Translations under genes and position numbers: made by a program | Notes under the pieces: generated by a model | Databases searched by the model: none | The model's input: only the letters and a program-made list of their open reading frames with translations | Told to the model about the DNA's origin: nothing | Shown: in pieces, positions 25,284-33,675 of the stretch | Position numbering within the stretch: the stretch's first letter is position 1 | Layout: each line of letters opens with the position of its first letter | NCBI RefSeq assembly: GCF_032121415.1 | Contig: NZ_CP135079.1 | Span: 5,828,001-5,892,000 of the forward strand | Direction of reading: 5' to 3' | Length of the DNA: 64,000 nt | Origin: Streptomyces parvus | Lineage (GTDB): Bacteria > Actinomycetota > Actinomycetes > Streptomycetales > Streptomycetaceae

Positions 25284-27101
25284 ATGCGCCGTTCCGTCGG
25301 TCGGAACACGTCCCTGTTGGCCGTACTGGCCGTGGTCGCCTCGGTCCAGGCCGCCGCCCCGGCGACCTCGGCGCCGACCGCCACGCCGCGCCCCGCGCCG
25401 CCCAAGTCCCCGGTGGCGGTGGGGCATGGGGGAGCGGTGGCGAGCGTCGATCCGGATGCGTCGGCCGCCGGGATCGAGGTGCTGCGCAAGGGCGGCAACG
25501 CGGTGGACGCGGCCGTGGCCACCGCGGCGGCGCTCGGTGTGACCGAGCCCTATTCGGCGGGTATCGGCGGCGGTGGCTACTTCGTCCACTACGACGCGAA
25601 GACGCGCCAGGTGCGGACCATCGACGGCCGCGAGACCGCCCCGCGCAGCGCGGACGCCTCCCTGTTCCTGGAGAACGGCAAGCCGATCCCGTTCGAGGAG
25701 GGGGTGACCAGCGGTCTCGGCGTCGGCACGCCCGGCACCCCGGCCACCTGGGAGCGGGCGCTGGACGCGTGGGGCAGCAAGTCCCTGCGCACGCTGCTGA
25801 AACCGGCCGAACGCCTGGCCCGGGACGGCTTCGTCGTCGACGGCACCTTCCGCTCGCAGACGGCCTCCAACCAGGCCCGGTTCGCCGACTTCCCGGCCTC
25901 CGCGAAGCTCTTCCTGCCGGGCGGTGAACTCCCCGTCGTCGGATCGGTGTTCAAGAACCCCGATCTGGCGCGTACGTACGAGAAGCTCGGCCGCGAGGGC
26001 GTCGGCGCGCTGTACCGGGGCGCGTTGGCCGACGACATCGTCCGTACGGTGCGCAAGCCGCCCGTCGACCCTGCCGCCACCCGGGTCGTCCGCCCCGGCG
26101 ATCTGACCCGCAAGGACCTCGCCTCCTACCGGACCCTCCGCCAGGACCCGACCAAGGTGAACTACCGGGGCCTGGACGTCTACGGCATGGCCCCCTCCTC
26201 GTCCGGGGGCACCAGCGTCGGCGAGGCCCTCAACATCCTGGAGTCCACGGACCTCTCCCGGGCAGATCGGACCCAGTACCTCCACCGGCTCATCGAGGCG
26301 AGCCGGATCGCGTTCGCCGACCGGGGCCGCTGGGTCGGCGATCCCGCCTTCGAGGACGTGCCGACGAAGGAGCTGCTGAGCCAGCGGTTCGCGGACGCGC
26401 GGGAGTGCCTGATCCGCGACGACAAGGCGCTGACCAGTCCGCTGGCGCCGGGCGACCCGCGAAACCCGGAACGGTGCGGCAGCGGCGGCACGGCCGCGCC
26501 GACGACGTACGAGGGTGAGAACACCACCCATCTGACGACGGCCGACAAGTGGGGCAACGTCGTCGCCTACACCCTGACGATCGAGTCCACCGGCGGCAGC
26601 GCCATCACCGTGCCCGGGCGCGGCTTCCTGCTCAACAACGAGCTGACCGACTTCTCCTTCGCGCCGGCCAGTCCGGCGGTCCACGACCCGAACCTGCCGG
26701 GACCGGGCAAGCGGCCGCGCTCCTCGATCTCCCCCACCATCGTGCTGAAGCACGGCAAGCCGGTGCTGGCCCTCGGCTCGCCGGGCGGGGCCACGATCAT
26801 CACGACCGTCCTCCAGTCGCTCACCGGACACCTGGACCGGGGGCTCCCGCTGGTCGACGCGATCGCCGCGCCGCGCGCCAGCCAGCGCAACGCGCCGACC
26901 ACCGAGATCGAGCCGGACCTGTGGAACAGCCCGGTCCGCGCGGAGCTGGAGAAGCTCGGTCACGCCTTCAGGCAGAACCCGGAGATCGGCGCCGCCACCG
27001 GGGTGCAGCGGCTGCCCGACGGCCGCTGGCTGGCGGCGGCGGAAAAGGTGCGGCGGGGCGGTGGCTCGGCCATGGTGGTGCATCCGGGCCGCGGGCACTG
27101 A
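25284..27101 (+). CDS. ggt: Secreted gamma-glutamyltransferase
   Basis: 605 aa. The signal peptide ends around residue 28. The precursor has the usual order: HGGAVASVDPDASAAGIEVLRKGGNAVDAAVATAAALGV, GIGGGGYFVHYD, RETAPRSA, and the autoprocessing site ENTTHLTTAD, where Thr414 becomes the N-terminal nucleophile of the small subunit. SSISPTIVLKHGKPVLALGSPGG is the conserved glycine-loop region. It cleaves or transfers gamma-glutamyl groups from glutathione and related peptides outside the cell. GGAGG precedes the ATG. Confidence 0.95.
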   Translation: MRRSVGRNTSLLAVLAVVASVQAAAPATSAPTATPRPAPPKSPVAVGHGGAVASVDPDASAAGIEVLRKGGNAVDAAVATAAALGVTEPYSAGIGGGGYFVHYDAKTRQVRTIDGRETAPRSADASLFLENGKPIPFEEGVTSGLGVGTPGTPATWERALDAWGSKSLRTLLKPAERLARDGFVVDGTFRSQTASNQARFADFPASAKLFLPGGELPVVGSVFKNPDLARTYEKLGREGVGALYRGALADDIVRTVRKPPVDPAATRVVRPGDLTRKDLASYRTLRQDPTKVNYRGLDVYGMAPSSSGGTSVGEALNILESTDLSRADRTQYLHRLIEASRIAFADRGRWVGDPAFEDVPTKELLSQRFADARECLIRDDKALTSPLAPGDPRNPERCGSGGTAAPTTYEGENTTHLTTADKWGNVVAYTLTIESTGGSAITVPGRGFLLNNELTDFSFAPASPAVHDPNLPGPGKRPRSSISPTIVLKHGKPVLALGSPGGATIITTVLQSLTGHLDRGLPLVDAIAAPRASQRNAPTTEIEPDLWNSPVRAELEKLGHAFRQNPEIGAATGVQRLPDGRWLAAAEKVRRGGGSAMVVHPGRGH

Positions 27102-27182
27102 GGCGGGGAGGGGCGGGCCGGCGGACGCCGTCGCCACCGGGCCCGAACGGGCCCTCGCCCACGGGAAGGGTCCTTCCGCACC

Positions 27183-27884
27183 ATGCGCACCCGCATGCTC
27201 GCCCTGACTTCCGCCGCCTGCGGTGCCGCGCTCCTCGGAGCGGCGGCGCTGCCCGCGTCCGCTTCCGGCTCCGCGCAGGAGCCGGAAGCGGACGCGGGCG
27301 TCGTGACCGCCGCCGAACTGCTCGCCGAGGTCCGCGCCTGTTCCCGGATCTCGAAAGGCAGGTACCGCACCGACAGCGGCCGCGCCAAGGCCACGGTCCC
27401 GGTCTGCGGCACGCGGGACGCCGTGTTCTGGAAGGCGGACATGGACATCGACTGCGACGGCCGAAAGACCAGGGACTGCAACCGGAAGACCGATCCGTAC
27501 TTCCTGCCGGAGACCGCGTTCCAGAGCTCCCGCGGCGAACCGCTCGACTCCGCCGCACTGCCCCATGTGGTCGTACCGGGGCCGGGCAAGGTGTGGGACT
27601 ACCGGAAGTCGGGGCTCACCGGCGGCAGCGTCGTGGCGGTCGTGTACCGGGACCGGGTGCGGTACGGCGTGATCGGCGACACCGGCCCCACGGACATCAT
27701 CGGGGAGGCGTCGTACGCCATGGCGAAGGCGCTGGGCATCGACCCCGACCCGTCGACCGGAGGCGCCGAGTCCGGCGTCACCTACATCGCGTTCAAGAAC
27801 TCCCGCATCCCCCCGATCGAGAGCCGCGCGCGGGCGCAGAGCCGGGGAGCGGTCCTCGCCGGGGAGTTCGTCGGGCGCTCGTAG
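27183..27884 (+). CDS. Secreted GH75-type chitosanase
   Basis: 233 aa with a signal peptide to about residue 28 (LPASASGSA). The mature part resembles glycoside hydrolase family 75: VFWKADMDIDCDGRKTRDCN, HVVVPGPGKVWDYRKSGLTGGSVVAVVYRDRVRYGVIGDTGP, GEASYAMAKALGI and GVTYIAFKNS. Acidic residues in DMDIDCDG and GDTGPTDIIGEAS are the expected catalytic region. It would hydrolyse chitosan outside the cell. The ribosome-binding sequence GGAAGGG lies inside a small hairpin (27164-27177), and a perfect 22-bp inverted repeat overlaps the signal-peptide end. Confidence 0.8.
   Translation: MRTRMLALTSAACGAALLGAAALPASASGSAQEPEADAGVVTAAELLAEVRACSRISKGRYRTDSGRAKATVPVCGTRDAVFWKADMDIDCDGRKTRDCNRKTDPYFLPETAFQSSRGEPLDSAALPHVVVPGPGKVWDYRKSGLTGGSVVAVVYRDRVRYGVIGDTGPTDIIGEASYAMAKALGIDPDPSTGGAESGVTYIAFKNSRIPPIESRARAQSRGAVLAGEFVGRS
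27251..27299 (+). repeat. Perfect 22-bp inverted repeat inside the chitosanase coding sequence
   Basis: Bases 27251-27272 and 27278-27299 are exact reverse complements over 22 bp, separated by the 5-base loop gcgca. In frame this spans the end of the signal peptide and the first mature residues (PASASGSAQEPEADAG). The stem would be very stable in the mRNA and starts 69 bases after the ATG. Confidence 0.9.
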
Positions 27885-27905
27885 CCCGGGGCGGCGGGTG
27901 ACCGT

Positions 27906-27924
27906 ACGGCCGGGGGCCGGCCGT
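27906..27924. terminator. Hairpin between convergent chitosanase and map genes
   Basis: ACGGCCGG (27906-27913) pairs perfectly with CCGGCCGT (27917-27924) around a 3-nt loop. It lies 22 bases after the chitosanase stop and 38 bases from the end of map. Confidence 0.55.
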
Positions 27925-27962
27925 GCACGGCCTGCTTCACGGGGGCCGGCCGCACGGGGCGG

Positions 27963-28730
27963 TCAGAGTGCGGTCAGCACGCGCGGGCCGTCGTGGGTGA
28001 TCGCCACCGTGTGCTCGGCGTGCGAGGCCCGGCTGCCGTCCGTCGTCCGCAGTGTCCAGCCGTCCCGGTCGTGGCGGAACTCGTCGAGGCCCCCGGCGAG
28101 CAGCATCGGCTCGATGGCCAGGACCATTCCGTGCCGCAGCACCATGCCGCGCCCCGGCCGTCCCTCGTTCGGCACGGAGGGGTCCTCGTGCATGGACCGG
28201 CCGATGCCGTGGCCGCCGTAGCCTTCCAGGATGCCGTAGCCCGCGTCGCGGCAGACCGTGCCGATGGCGTGGGCGATGTCGCCGATCCGGTTGCCGACCA
28301 CGGCCGCGGCGATTCCGGCCGCGAGGGCCTCCTCGGCGGTGGCGATGAGCCGGGTGTCCTCCGGGCGGGCCTCGCCGACGGTGAAGCTGACCGCCGAGTC
28401 GCCGGCCCAGCCGTCGAGGAGGGCGCCCGCGTCCACGCTGACCAGGTCCCCGTCCCGCAGCGGCTCGGCGGACGGGATGCCGTGCACGACCGCGTCGTTG
28501 ACCGAGACGCAGATGACGGCCGGGAACGGGGTGGGCGCGAAGTGCGGCTTGTAGTTCAGGAAGGGGGAGGCGGCTTTGGCCTTGCTCAGCACCTCGCGGG
28601 CCGCCTCGTCCAGTTGGCGGGGGGTCACGCCGACCGCCGCCACCTCCCGCGCCCGGGTCAGGACCTGCGCGACCACCCGGCCCGCCTCGCGCATCGCGTC
28701 GAGCTGTGTGTCTGTCTTGATGTGCACCAT
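27963..28730 (-). CDS. map: Type I methionine aminopeptidase
   Basis: 255 aa starting MVHIKTDTQLDAMREAG. Metal ligands are recognisable: Asp in SVDAGALLDGWAGD (two Asp), His in GYGGHGIGR, Glu in LAIEPMLL and Glu in HAEHTVAI; the substrate His is in NDAVVHGIP. It removes the initiator methionine from new proteins. It stands apart from the secY/adk ribosomal region where the main copy usually lies, so it may be a second, regulated copy. TATAGT (28738-28743, minus strand) lies 7 nt before ATG 28730; this favours that start over ATG 28736. A perfect palindrome covers this promoter. Confidence 0.93.
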   Translation of the reverse strand: MVHIKTDTQLDAMREAGRVVAQVLTRAREVAAVGVTPRQLDEAAREVLSKAKAASPFLNYKPHFAPTPFPAVICVSVNDAVVHGIPSAEPLRDGDLVSVDAGALLDGWAGDSAVSFTVGEARPEDTRLIATAEEALAAGIAAAVVGNRIGDIAHAIGTVCRDAGYGILEGYGGHGIGRSMHEDPSVPNEGRPGRGMVLRHGMVLAIEPMLLAGGLDEFRHDRDGWTLRTTDGSRASHAEHTVAITHDGPRVLTAL

Positions 28731-28734
28731 GCCC

Positions 28735-28765
28735 ATTACTATACCGGTCGGACCGGTATAGTAAT
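28735..28765. promoter_or_regulatory. Perfect 31-bp palindrome between map and the XRE regulator
   Basis: Bases 28735-28749 and 28751-28765 are exact reverse complements over 15 bp around a single G. Both arms contain TATAGT/ACTATA and CCGGTC. The left copy forms the map -10 box (minus strand). A further half-site GGTATAG lies at 28769-28775. The likely binder is the XRE protein encoded at 28804. Confidence 0.85.
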
Positions 28766-28803
28766 GACGGTATAGAAATGGCATCCCGTAGTAGGATGGG
28801 CTC

Positions 28804-29097
28804 ATGGTCCGCACCCCTCTCACCCCCGAAGAGCGCCTGCGCGGCGAACGGCTCGGCGCGCTGCTCCGTGCGGCGCGCGGGGAGCGCAGCATGGCCGCCG
28901 TCGCCGCGAGCGCGGGGATCTCCGCGGAGACCCTCCGGAAGATCGAGACCGGCCGCGCGCCCACGCCCGCCTTCTTCACCGTGGCGGCCCTCGCCGGAGC
29001 GCTCGGCCTCTCGCTGGACGAGATCCTCGGCCGCTGCGCGGCCGAGCCGGTCGCGGCGCCGGCTTCGCTGCGTGCCGCGGTGCCGCTGATCGCGTAG
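28804..29097 (+). CDS. XRE-family HTH regulator (97 aa)
   Basis: A single Cro/C1-type HTH domain: RLGALLRAARGERSMAAVAASAGISAETLRKIETGRAPTPAFFTVAALAGALGLSLDEIL, followed by a short Ala-rich tail ending PLIA. TAGGAT (28792-28797) lies 6 nt before the ATG, suggesting leaderless mRNA. It is divergent from map, with the 31-bp palindrome in the 73-base gap. Its most likely job is to control map and itself. Confidence 0.9.
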   Translation: MVRTPLTPEERLRGERLGALLRAARGERSMAAVAASAGISAETLRKIETGRAPTPAFFTVAALAGALGLSLDEILGRCAAEPVAAPASLRAAVPLIA

Positions 29098-29138
29098 CGG
29101 CTCGGCGGCCGGAACGGTCGGGGCGTAGGGTCGCGCCC

Positions 29139-29519
29139 GTGACTCTCCAGGACTTCGCCCGCAGCGAGTACGTCAGCCTGACCACGTACCGGAAGAACGG
29201 CATGCCCGTCGCCACGCCCGTCTGGGCCGCCGCCGAGGGGGAGGTGCTGTACGTCTGGACCCGCTCCGACTCGTGGAAGGTGAAGCGGCTCCGCAACAAC
29301 GGCAAGGTCGTCGTCACCGTCTGCGACGTACGCGGCAGGATCGCCGACGGAGCCCCCACGGCGGAGGGCGCGGCCCGGCTCCTCGACGAGGACGGCACCC
29401 GCGCGGCGCGCAAACTCCTCGCCCGCAAGTACACCTGGAAGTTCTGGCTCGTCGACTGGCCCGCCACCATCGCCCGGCTCGGCAAGCGGCCGCACACCGG
29501 CATCGCCATCACCTTCTGA
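29139..29519 (+). CDS. PPOX-class F420-dependent oxidoreductase
   Basis: 126 aa split-barrel protein: YVSLTTYRKNGMPVATPVWAAAEGEVLYVWTRSDSWKVKRLRNNGKVVVTVCDVRG. The arrangement of a substrate barrel with KVKRLRNN cofactor contacts fits the deazaflavin F420/FMN-binding pyridoxamine 5'-phosphate-oxidase-like group. The substrate is unknown. Leaderless layout: TAGGGT (29126-29131), then 7 nt, then GTG 29139. Confidence 0.85.
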   Translation: MTLQDFARSEYVSLTTYRKNGMPVATPVWAAAEGEVLYVWTRSDSWKVKRLRNNGKVVVTVCDVRGRIADGAPTAEGAARLLDEDGTRAARKLLARKYTWKFWLVDWPATIARLGKRPHTGIAITF

Positions 29520-29616
29520 GCCCTGGGGGCGCGGCCCGGCGGCCGTGCTCCCGCCGCAGCGCGCCCGAAAGCTGCGCGTAGCCGCCCTGTAACACGGCTG
29601 CGGTCGAATGCCTCCG

Positions 29617-29634
29617 GACTGGAAGGCTCCAGTC
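29617..29634. repeat. Inverted repeat before the 533-aa low-complexity protein gene
   Basis: GACTGGA (29617-29623) and TCCAGTC (29628-29634) are exact 7-bp complements with a 4-base centre. It lies 20 bases before the ATG and could be an operator or a leader hairpin. No factor can be named. Confidence 0.55.
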
Positions 29635-29654
29635 GACGGTCGGCGAGGGCGACG

Positions 29655-31256
29655 ATGACGATGCATCAGCAGGCTGACGAAGTGCGGGCGTTCGCGCAGT
29701 ACCTGCGCGATCTGGTGGCGCGTCTGGACCCCGGGCGGGGATGGTACGGGGTCTTCGCCCGGCGCGACCCGGCGGGCATGCGGTCCTGCCTCGACGGGGT
29801 GGAGATCTTGCCGTGGGACGTGGTGGAGTCGCTGCTCGCGGACCTCGCGGCCCTGCACGGCGCCCGGTTCGCCGAACAGGTCTCGGTCCGTGCCGCCGCG
29901 CTCCACTCCGCGTCCGCCGCCGCCCACGACCGGCGGCCCGGCGGGCGCCAGGAGCTCGTCCACCGGCTGGAGTTGATGGTCCGCGAGCAGCACCGGGCGG
30001 CGCAGCGCCTGCGCGGCACGGGACCCGGAGGTCCGGGCCCGGCCGATTCGGACGCGCTGGCCTGGGCCCGCGACGACCACGACCGGGCCACCGCCCGCTG
30101 CGCGGAACTCCGCAAGCGGCTGGCGGCGGTTGCGGCCCCCGAGGGCCGGCTGCGGTCGGAGGACGGGGAGGTGCCGCGCGCGGGGGCGGGCGGGGCGGCG
30201 GGGATCACCGGGGCTGCGGCTTCCGAGTCCGCCGGGGCGGGCAGGATTCCGCAGCCGCGCGCCGAGGCCGGGCGCCCGCACCACCGGGGGCTCGATGCCG
30301 AGGACGAACCCGGGGCCGCCACTCCCGCCCGGGGCGCCCCCGCCGAGGCATTCGGGGCCGCCGGGCCCCATGGAGCCACCGGGTCTTACGCGGCCGCCGA
30401 GCCCCCCGGGACCGCCGAGCCCTCCACGGGCCCAGGCGCTCCCGCCCCCACCCCCGCCCCCCGGCGCAAGAAGCCCCGTGGCGCCCGGTTCGCCGGTCTG
30501 GACGTCGATGAAGAGGCGGCCGCTTACGTCCCCTCGCCCCTGCCCGGGCCACCCGAACCCGAGCACTCCGGCGCACCCGCCCCACGCGGCGCCCGCTTCG
30601 GCGGTGCGGAGGCGGAGGGCGACGGAGGGCGAGAGGGCCACGGAGGGCCTGTGGGGCGAGGCCGGGGACGCGCCGGGCGGGACCGGGGCGCGGGCGGGCC
30701 CGCGGCTCCCCTCGTCCCGGATCCGGGTGCCGTGCGGGCCGTCGCCGGGGCCGTGGCCCAGTTGCTCCGGCTGCGTGCCGAGGGCCGCAGCGGCGAGGCA
30801 CACGTCGTGCTCTGCGAGGTCGCGGCCTGGCCCGCGCCCCGGCTGCCGGTGCTCGCCCTCGCCCTGCACCGCGCCGGACTCGCCGCCGACTGGACGACCC
30901 TGCTCTGGGAGGTGTCCTCGCTCCCGCCCGCCGGGCTCGCCGCCGCGGCGGGTGCGCTGGCCGCCGCCGGGCGGGAGGCGGACTGCGGGCTGCTCCTGCG
31001 CCAGGGGGTGGCCCGGCCGGCCGCCGAGGCGGCCGATGCGGCGCTCGCCCTGGACGGCGCGGGCCGTGAGGACCAGGCGCGGGACCTGCTCGGCGCCTTC
31101 GTCCGCGTACACACTCCGCGGGAGGCCGCCGAGCTGGCTCTGTCCGGCGGGACCCGGTTGCTCCCGCTCCTCCTGGCGGCGGCCCGCGAGGTGTCGGGGG
31201 AGGCGGAGTGGGACCTGGTCCACGCGCTGCGGGTGGCGGGCGTGCCGGGGGTCTGA
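29655..31256 (+). CDS. Large Ala/Gly/Pro-rich protein of unknown function (533 aa)
   Basis: Three regions are visible. Residues 1-160 are a charged helical domain (HQQADEVRAFAQYLRDLVARLDPGRGWYGVF ... ELVHRLELMVREQHRAAQRL). Residues about 160-360 are low-complexity Gly/Pro/Ala. Residues about 360-533 are an Ala/Leu-rich helical repeat region (VRAVAGAVAQLLRLRAEGRSGEAHVVLCEVA, PAGLAAAAGALAAAGREADCGLLLRQGVA) that looks TPR- or HEAT-like. From memory, such proteins are often labelled 'UL36-like' in Streptomyces, which is only a low-complexity match. No signal peptide or membrane helix is seen. Function unknown. Confidence 0.75.
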   Translation: MTMHQQADEVRAFAQYLRDLVARLDPGRGWYGVFARRDPAGMRSCLDGVEILPWDVVESLLADLAALHGARFAEQVSVRAAALHSASAAAHDRRPGGRQELVHRLELMVREQHRAAQRLRGTGPGGPGPADSDALAWARDDHDRATARCAELRKRLAAVAAPEGRLRSEDGEVPRAGAGGAAGITGAAASESAGAGRIPQPRAEAGRPHHRGLDAEDEPGAATPARGAPAEAFGAAGPHGATGSYAAAEPPGTAEPSTGPGAPAPTPAPRRKKPRGARFAGLDVDEEAAAYVPSPLPGPPEPEHSGAPAPRGARFGGAEAEGDGGREGHGGPVGRGRGRAGRDRGAGGPAAPLVPDPGAVRAVAGAVAQLLRLRAEGRSGEAHVVLCEVAAWPAPRLPVLALALHRAGLAADWTTLLWEVSSLPPAGLAAAAGALAAAGREADCGLLLRQGVARPAAEAADAALALDGAGREDQARDLLGAFVRVHTPREAAELALSGGTRLLPLLLAAAREVSGEAEWDLVHALRVAGVPGV

Positions 31257-31348
31257 GCCCCGGAACACCACCGAGGATCGCCGGTGTGTCCGTTGTGGAC
31301 CGGTCGGGTGCGAAACATGATCGACTCCGCCGGTTCACGGCGATGGTC

Positions 31349-31407
31349 TTGCCCCGCCGGACGGAGGGGCTTACGTTCTCCATCCATGCACCGATCTACG
31401 TGCGTAG
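31349..31407 (+). promoter_or_regulatory. Promoter and operator-like repeat of the pyrimidine catabolic operon
   Basis: TTGCCC (31349-31354), a 17-bp spacer and TACGTT (31372-31377) form a good promoter, placing the RNA start near 31384. The palindrome CTACGTGCGTAG (31396-31407) lies just downstream. A second inverted pair, CGTTCTC (31374-31380) and GAGAACG (31407-31413), brackets the start region. The operon's first gene has AAGGAG before its ATG at 31452. Confidence 0.65.
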
Positions 31408-31451
31408 AGAACGCGTGCAGGCTCTCTGACGCCGCGTCGAAGGAGCAGCTC

Positions 31452-32294
31452 ATGTCCCACGTCGTACGCGCCGCACTCGTCCAGGCGACCTGGACCGGCG
31501 ACACCGAATCGATGACTGCCAAGCACGAGGAACACGCGCGCGAGGCCGCCCGGCAGGGGGCGAAGATCATCGGCTTCCAGGAGGTGTTCAACGCCCCCTA
31601 CTTCTGCCAGGTCCAGGAGCCCGAGCACTACCGCTGGGCCGAGCCGGTCCCCGACGGGCCGACGGTCAAGCGCATGCAGGACCTGGCCCGCGAGACCGGC
31701 ATGGTCATCGTCGTCCCGGTCTTCGAGATCGAGCAGTCCGGCTTCTACTACAACACCGCGGCCGTGATCGACGCCGACGGCTCCTACCTCGGCAAGTACC
31801 GCAAGCACCACATCCCGCAGGTCAAGGGATTCTGGGAGAAGTACTACTTCAAGCCCGGCAACGCCGGCTGGCCGGTCTTCGACACCGCCGTCGGCAAGGT
31901 CGGCGTCTACATCTGCTACGACCGGCACTTCCCCGAGGGCTGGCGTCAACTCGGGCTCGGCGGAGCCCAGTTGGTGTACAACCCGTCGGCCACCTCGCGC
32001 GGACTCTCCAGCCACCTCTGGCAGTTGGAGCAGCCGGCCTCCGCCGTCGCCAACGAGTACTTCGTCGCCGCGATCAACCGCGTCGGCCGCGAGGAGTACG
32101 GCGACAACGACTTCTACGGCACGAGCTACTTCGTCGACCCGCGCGGCCAGTTCGTGGGGGAGGTCGCCAGCGACAAGGAGGAGGAACTCGTCGTACGCGA
32201 CCTGGACTTCGACCTGATCGAGGAGGTCCGCACCCAGTGGGCCTTCTACCGGGACCGACGGCCCGACGCCTACGACGGGCTGGTGGAGCCGTGA
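31452..32294 (+). CDS. Beta-ureidopropionase-type amidohydrolase (nitrilase superfamily)
   Basis: 280 aa. The nitrilase-superfamily triad is clear: Glu in GFQEVFNAPYF, Lys in YRKHHIPQ, and Cys in VYICYDRHFPEGWR. In this operon, next to dihydropyrimidinase and an aminotransferase, it should hydrolyse N-carbamoyl-beta-alanine (or the 2-methyl homologue from thymine) to beta-alanine, CO2 and ammonia. N-carbamoylputrescine amidase is a close alternative by sequence alone. AAGGAG precedes the ATG; its stop overlaps the GTG of the aminotransferase gene. Confidence 0.9.
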   Translation: MSHVVRAALVQATWTGDTESMTAKHEEHAREAARQGAKIIGFQEVFNAPYFCQVQEPEHYRWAEPVPDGPTVKRMQDLARETGMVIVVPVFEIEQSGFYYNTAAVIDADGSYLGKYRKHHIPQVKGFWEKYYFKPGNAGWPVFDTAVGKVGVYICYDRHFPEGWRQLGLGGAQLVYNPSATSRGLSSHLWQLEQPASAVANEYFVAAINRVGREEYGDNDFYGTSYFVDPRGQFVGEVASDKEEELVVRDLDFDLIEEVRTQWAFYRDRRPDAYDGLVEP

Positions 32295-33574
32295 GCGGAC
32301 TGCGCGAGCGCCATCTCGCCGTCAGTCCCGAGTGGCTGGCCCTCTACTACCGCCACCCCATCGAGCTCACCCACGGCGAGGGCCGCCATGTCTGGGACGC
32401 CGACGGCAACCGCTACCTCGACTTCTTCGGCGGCATCCTCACCACCATGACCGCCCACGCCCTGCCCGAGGTGACCAAGGCGGTCGCCGAGCAGGCCGGG
32501 CGGATCATCCATTCCTCCACGCTCTACCTCAACCGCCCCATGGTGGAGATGGCCGAGCGGATCGCCACCCTCTCCGGCATCCCCGACGCCCGGGTCTTCT
32601 TCACCACCTCCGGCACCGAGGCCAACGACACGGCCCTCCTGCTCGCCACCGCGTACCGCAGGTCCAACCAGATCCTCGCGATGCGCAACAGCTACCACGG
32701 CCGTTCGTTCTCCACCGTCTCGATCACCGGCAACCAGGCCTGGTCGCCCACGAGTCTGTCCCCGCTCCAGACGCTGTACGTCCACGGCGGCGTCCGCACC
32801 CGGGGCCCGTACGCCGCGTTGAGCGACGAGGCGTTCATCCGGGCCTGCGTCGCCGATCTGGAGGACCTCCTCGGACACACCCGCAACCCGGCGGCCCTGA
32901 TCGCCGAACCCATGCAGGGCGTCGGCGGGTTCACCTCGCCGCCCGACGGGCTGTTCGCCGCGTTCCGCGAAGTCCTGGACCGGCACGGGGTGTTGTGGAT
33001 CTCCGACGAGGTGCAGACCGGCTGGGGCCGCACCGGTGACCATTTCTGGGGCTGGCAGGCGCACGCCGGGAACGGGCCGCCGGACATCCTCACCTTCGCC
33101 AAGGGCATCGGCAACGGCATGTCGGTCGGGGGAGTGGTGGCCCGCGCCGAGGTGATGAACTGCCTCGACGCCAACTCCATCTCCACGTTCGGCGGTTCAC
33201 CGATCACCATGGCGGCCTCGCTCGCCAACCTCTCCTACCTCCTGGAACACGACCTCCAGGGCAACGCCCGGCGCGTCGGCGGGCTCCTCATCGAACGGCT
33301 GCGGTCGGTCGCCGCCGCTTCCCCCGCCGTACGCGAAGTGCGCGGCCGGGGCCTGATGATCGGCATCGAGCTGGCGAAGCCCGGCACCGACGAGGCCGAC
33401 CCGGAGGCCGCCGCGGCCGTCCTGGAAGCGGCCCGCGCGGGCGGGCTCCTCATCGGCAAGGGCGGCGGCCACAACACCAGCGTGCTCCGCATCGCCCCGC
33501 CGCTGACCCTGACCGTCGCCGAGGCCGAGGAAGGCGCGGCGATCCTCGCGGACGCCCTGCACGCGGCGGGCTGA
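32291..33574 (+). CDS. Class III aminotransferase (beta-alanine/3-aminoisobutyrate type)
   Basis: 427 aa from GTG 32291, overlapping the upstream stop in GTGA. PLP-fold motifs: TTSGTEANDTALLLA, NSYHGRS, Asp in WISDEVQTGWGRTG, and the Schiff-base Lys in TFAKGIGNGMSVGG. Class III omega-transaminases of this length include alanine-glyoxylate and beta-alanine:pyruvate aminotransferases. In context it should deaminate beta-alanine or 3-aminoisobutyrate, the products of pyrimidine breakdown, to semialdehydes. Confidence 0.9.
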   Translation: MSGLRERHLAVSPEWLALYYRHPIELTHGEGRHVWDADGNRYLDFFGGILTTMTAHALPEVTKAVAEQAGRIIHSSTLYLNRPMVEMAERIATLSGIPDARVFFTTSGTEANDTALLLATAYRRSNQILAMRNSYHGRSFSTVSITGNQAWSPTSLSPLQTLYVHGGVRTRGPYAALSDEAFIRACVADLEDLLGHTRNPAALIAEPMQGVGGFTSPPDGLFAAFREVLDRHGVLWISDEVQTGWGRTGDHFWGWQAHAGNGPPDILTFAKGIGNGMSVGGVVARAEVMNCLDANSISTFGGSPITMAASLANLSYLLEHDLQGNARRVGGLLIERLRSVAAASPAVREVRGRGLMIGIELAKPGTDEADPEAAAAVLEAARAGGLLIGKGGGHNTSVLRIAPPLTLTVAEAEEGAAILADALHAAG

Positions 33575-33675
33575 TCCCCGCCCCCACCGGCCCGTACGTA
33601 CTCGAACCGCGCGGGGCCGCCCCGGCGCCGCGCCCACCGGGCCGGCGCGGGGGCACCCCGACCTGAGGAGATCCC

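Noticed and set aside
28737..31271. Upstream in-frame extension of the map gene across the XRE, PPOX and low-complexity genes
   Set aside because: The map family starts at MVHIKTD; the promoter and palindrome at 28735-28765 lie inside the supposed extension.
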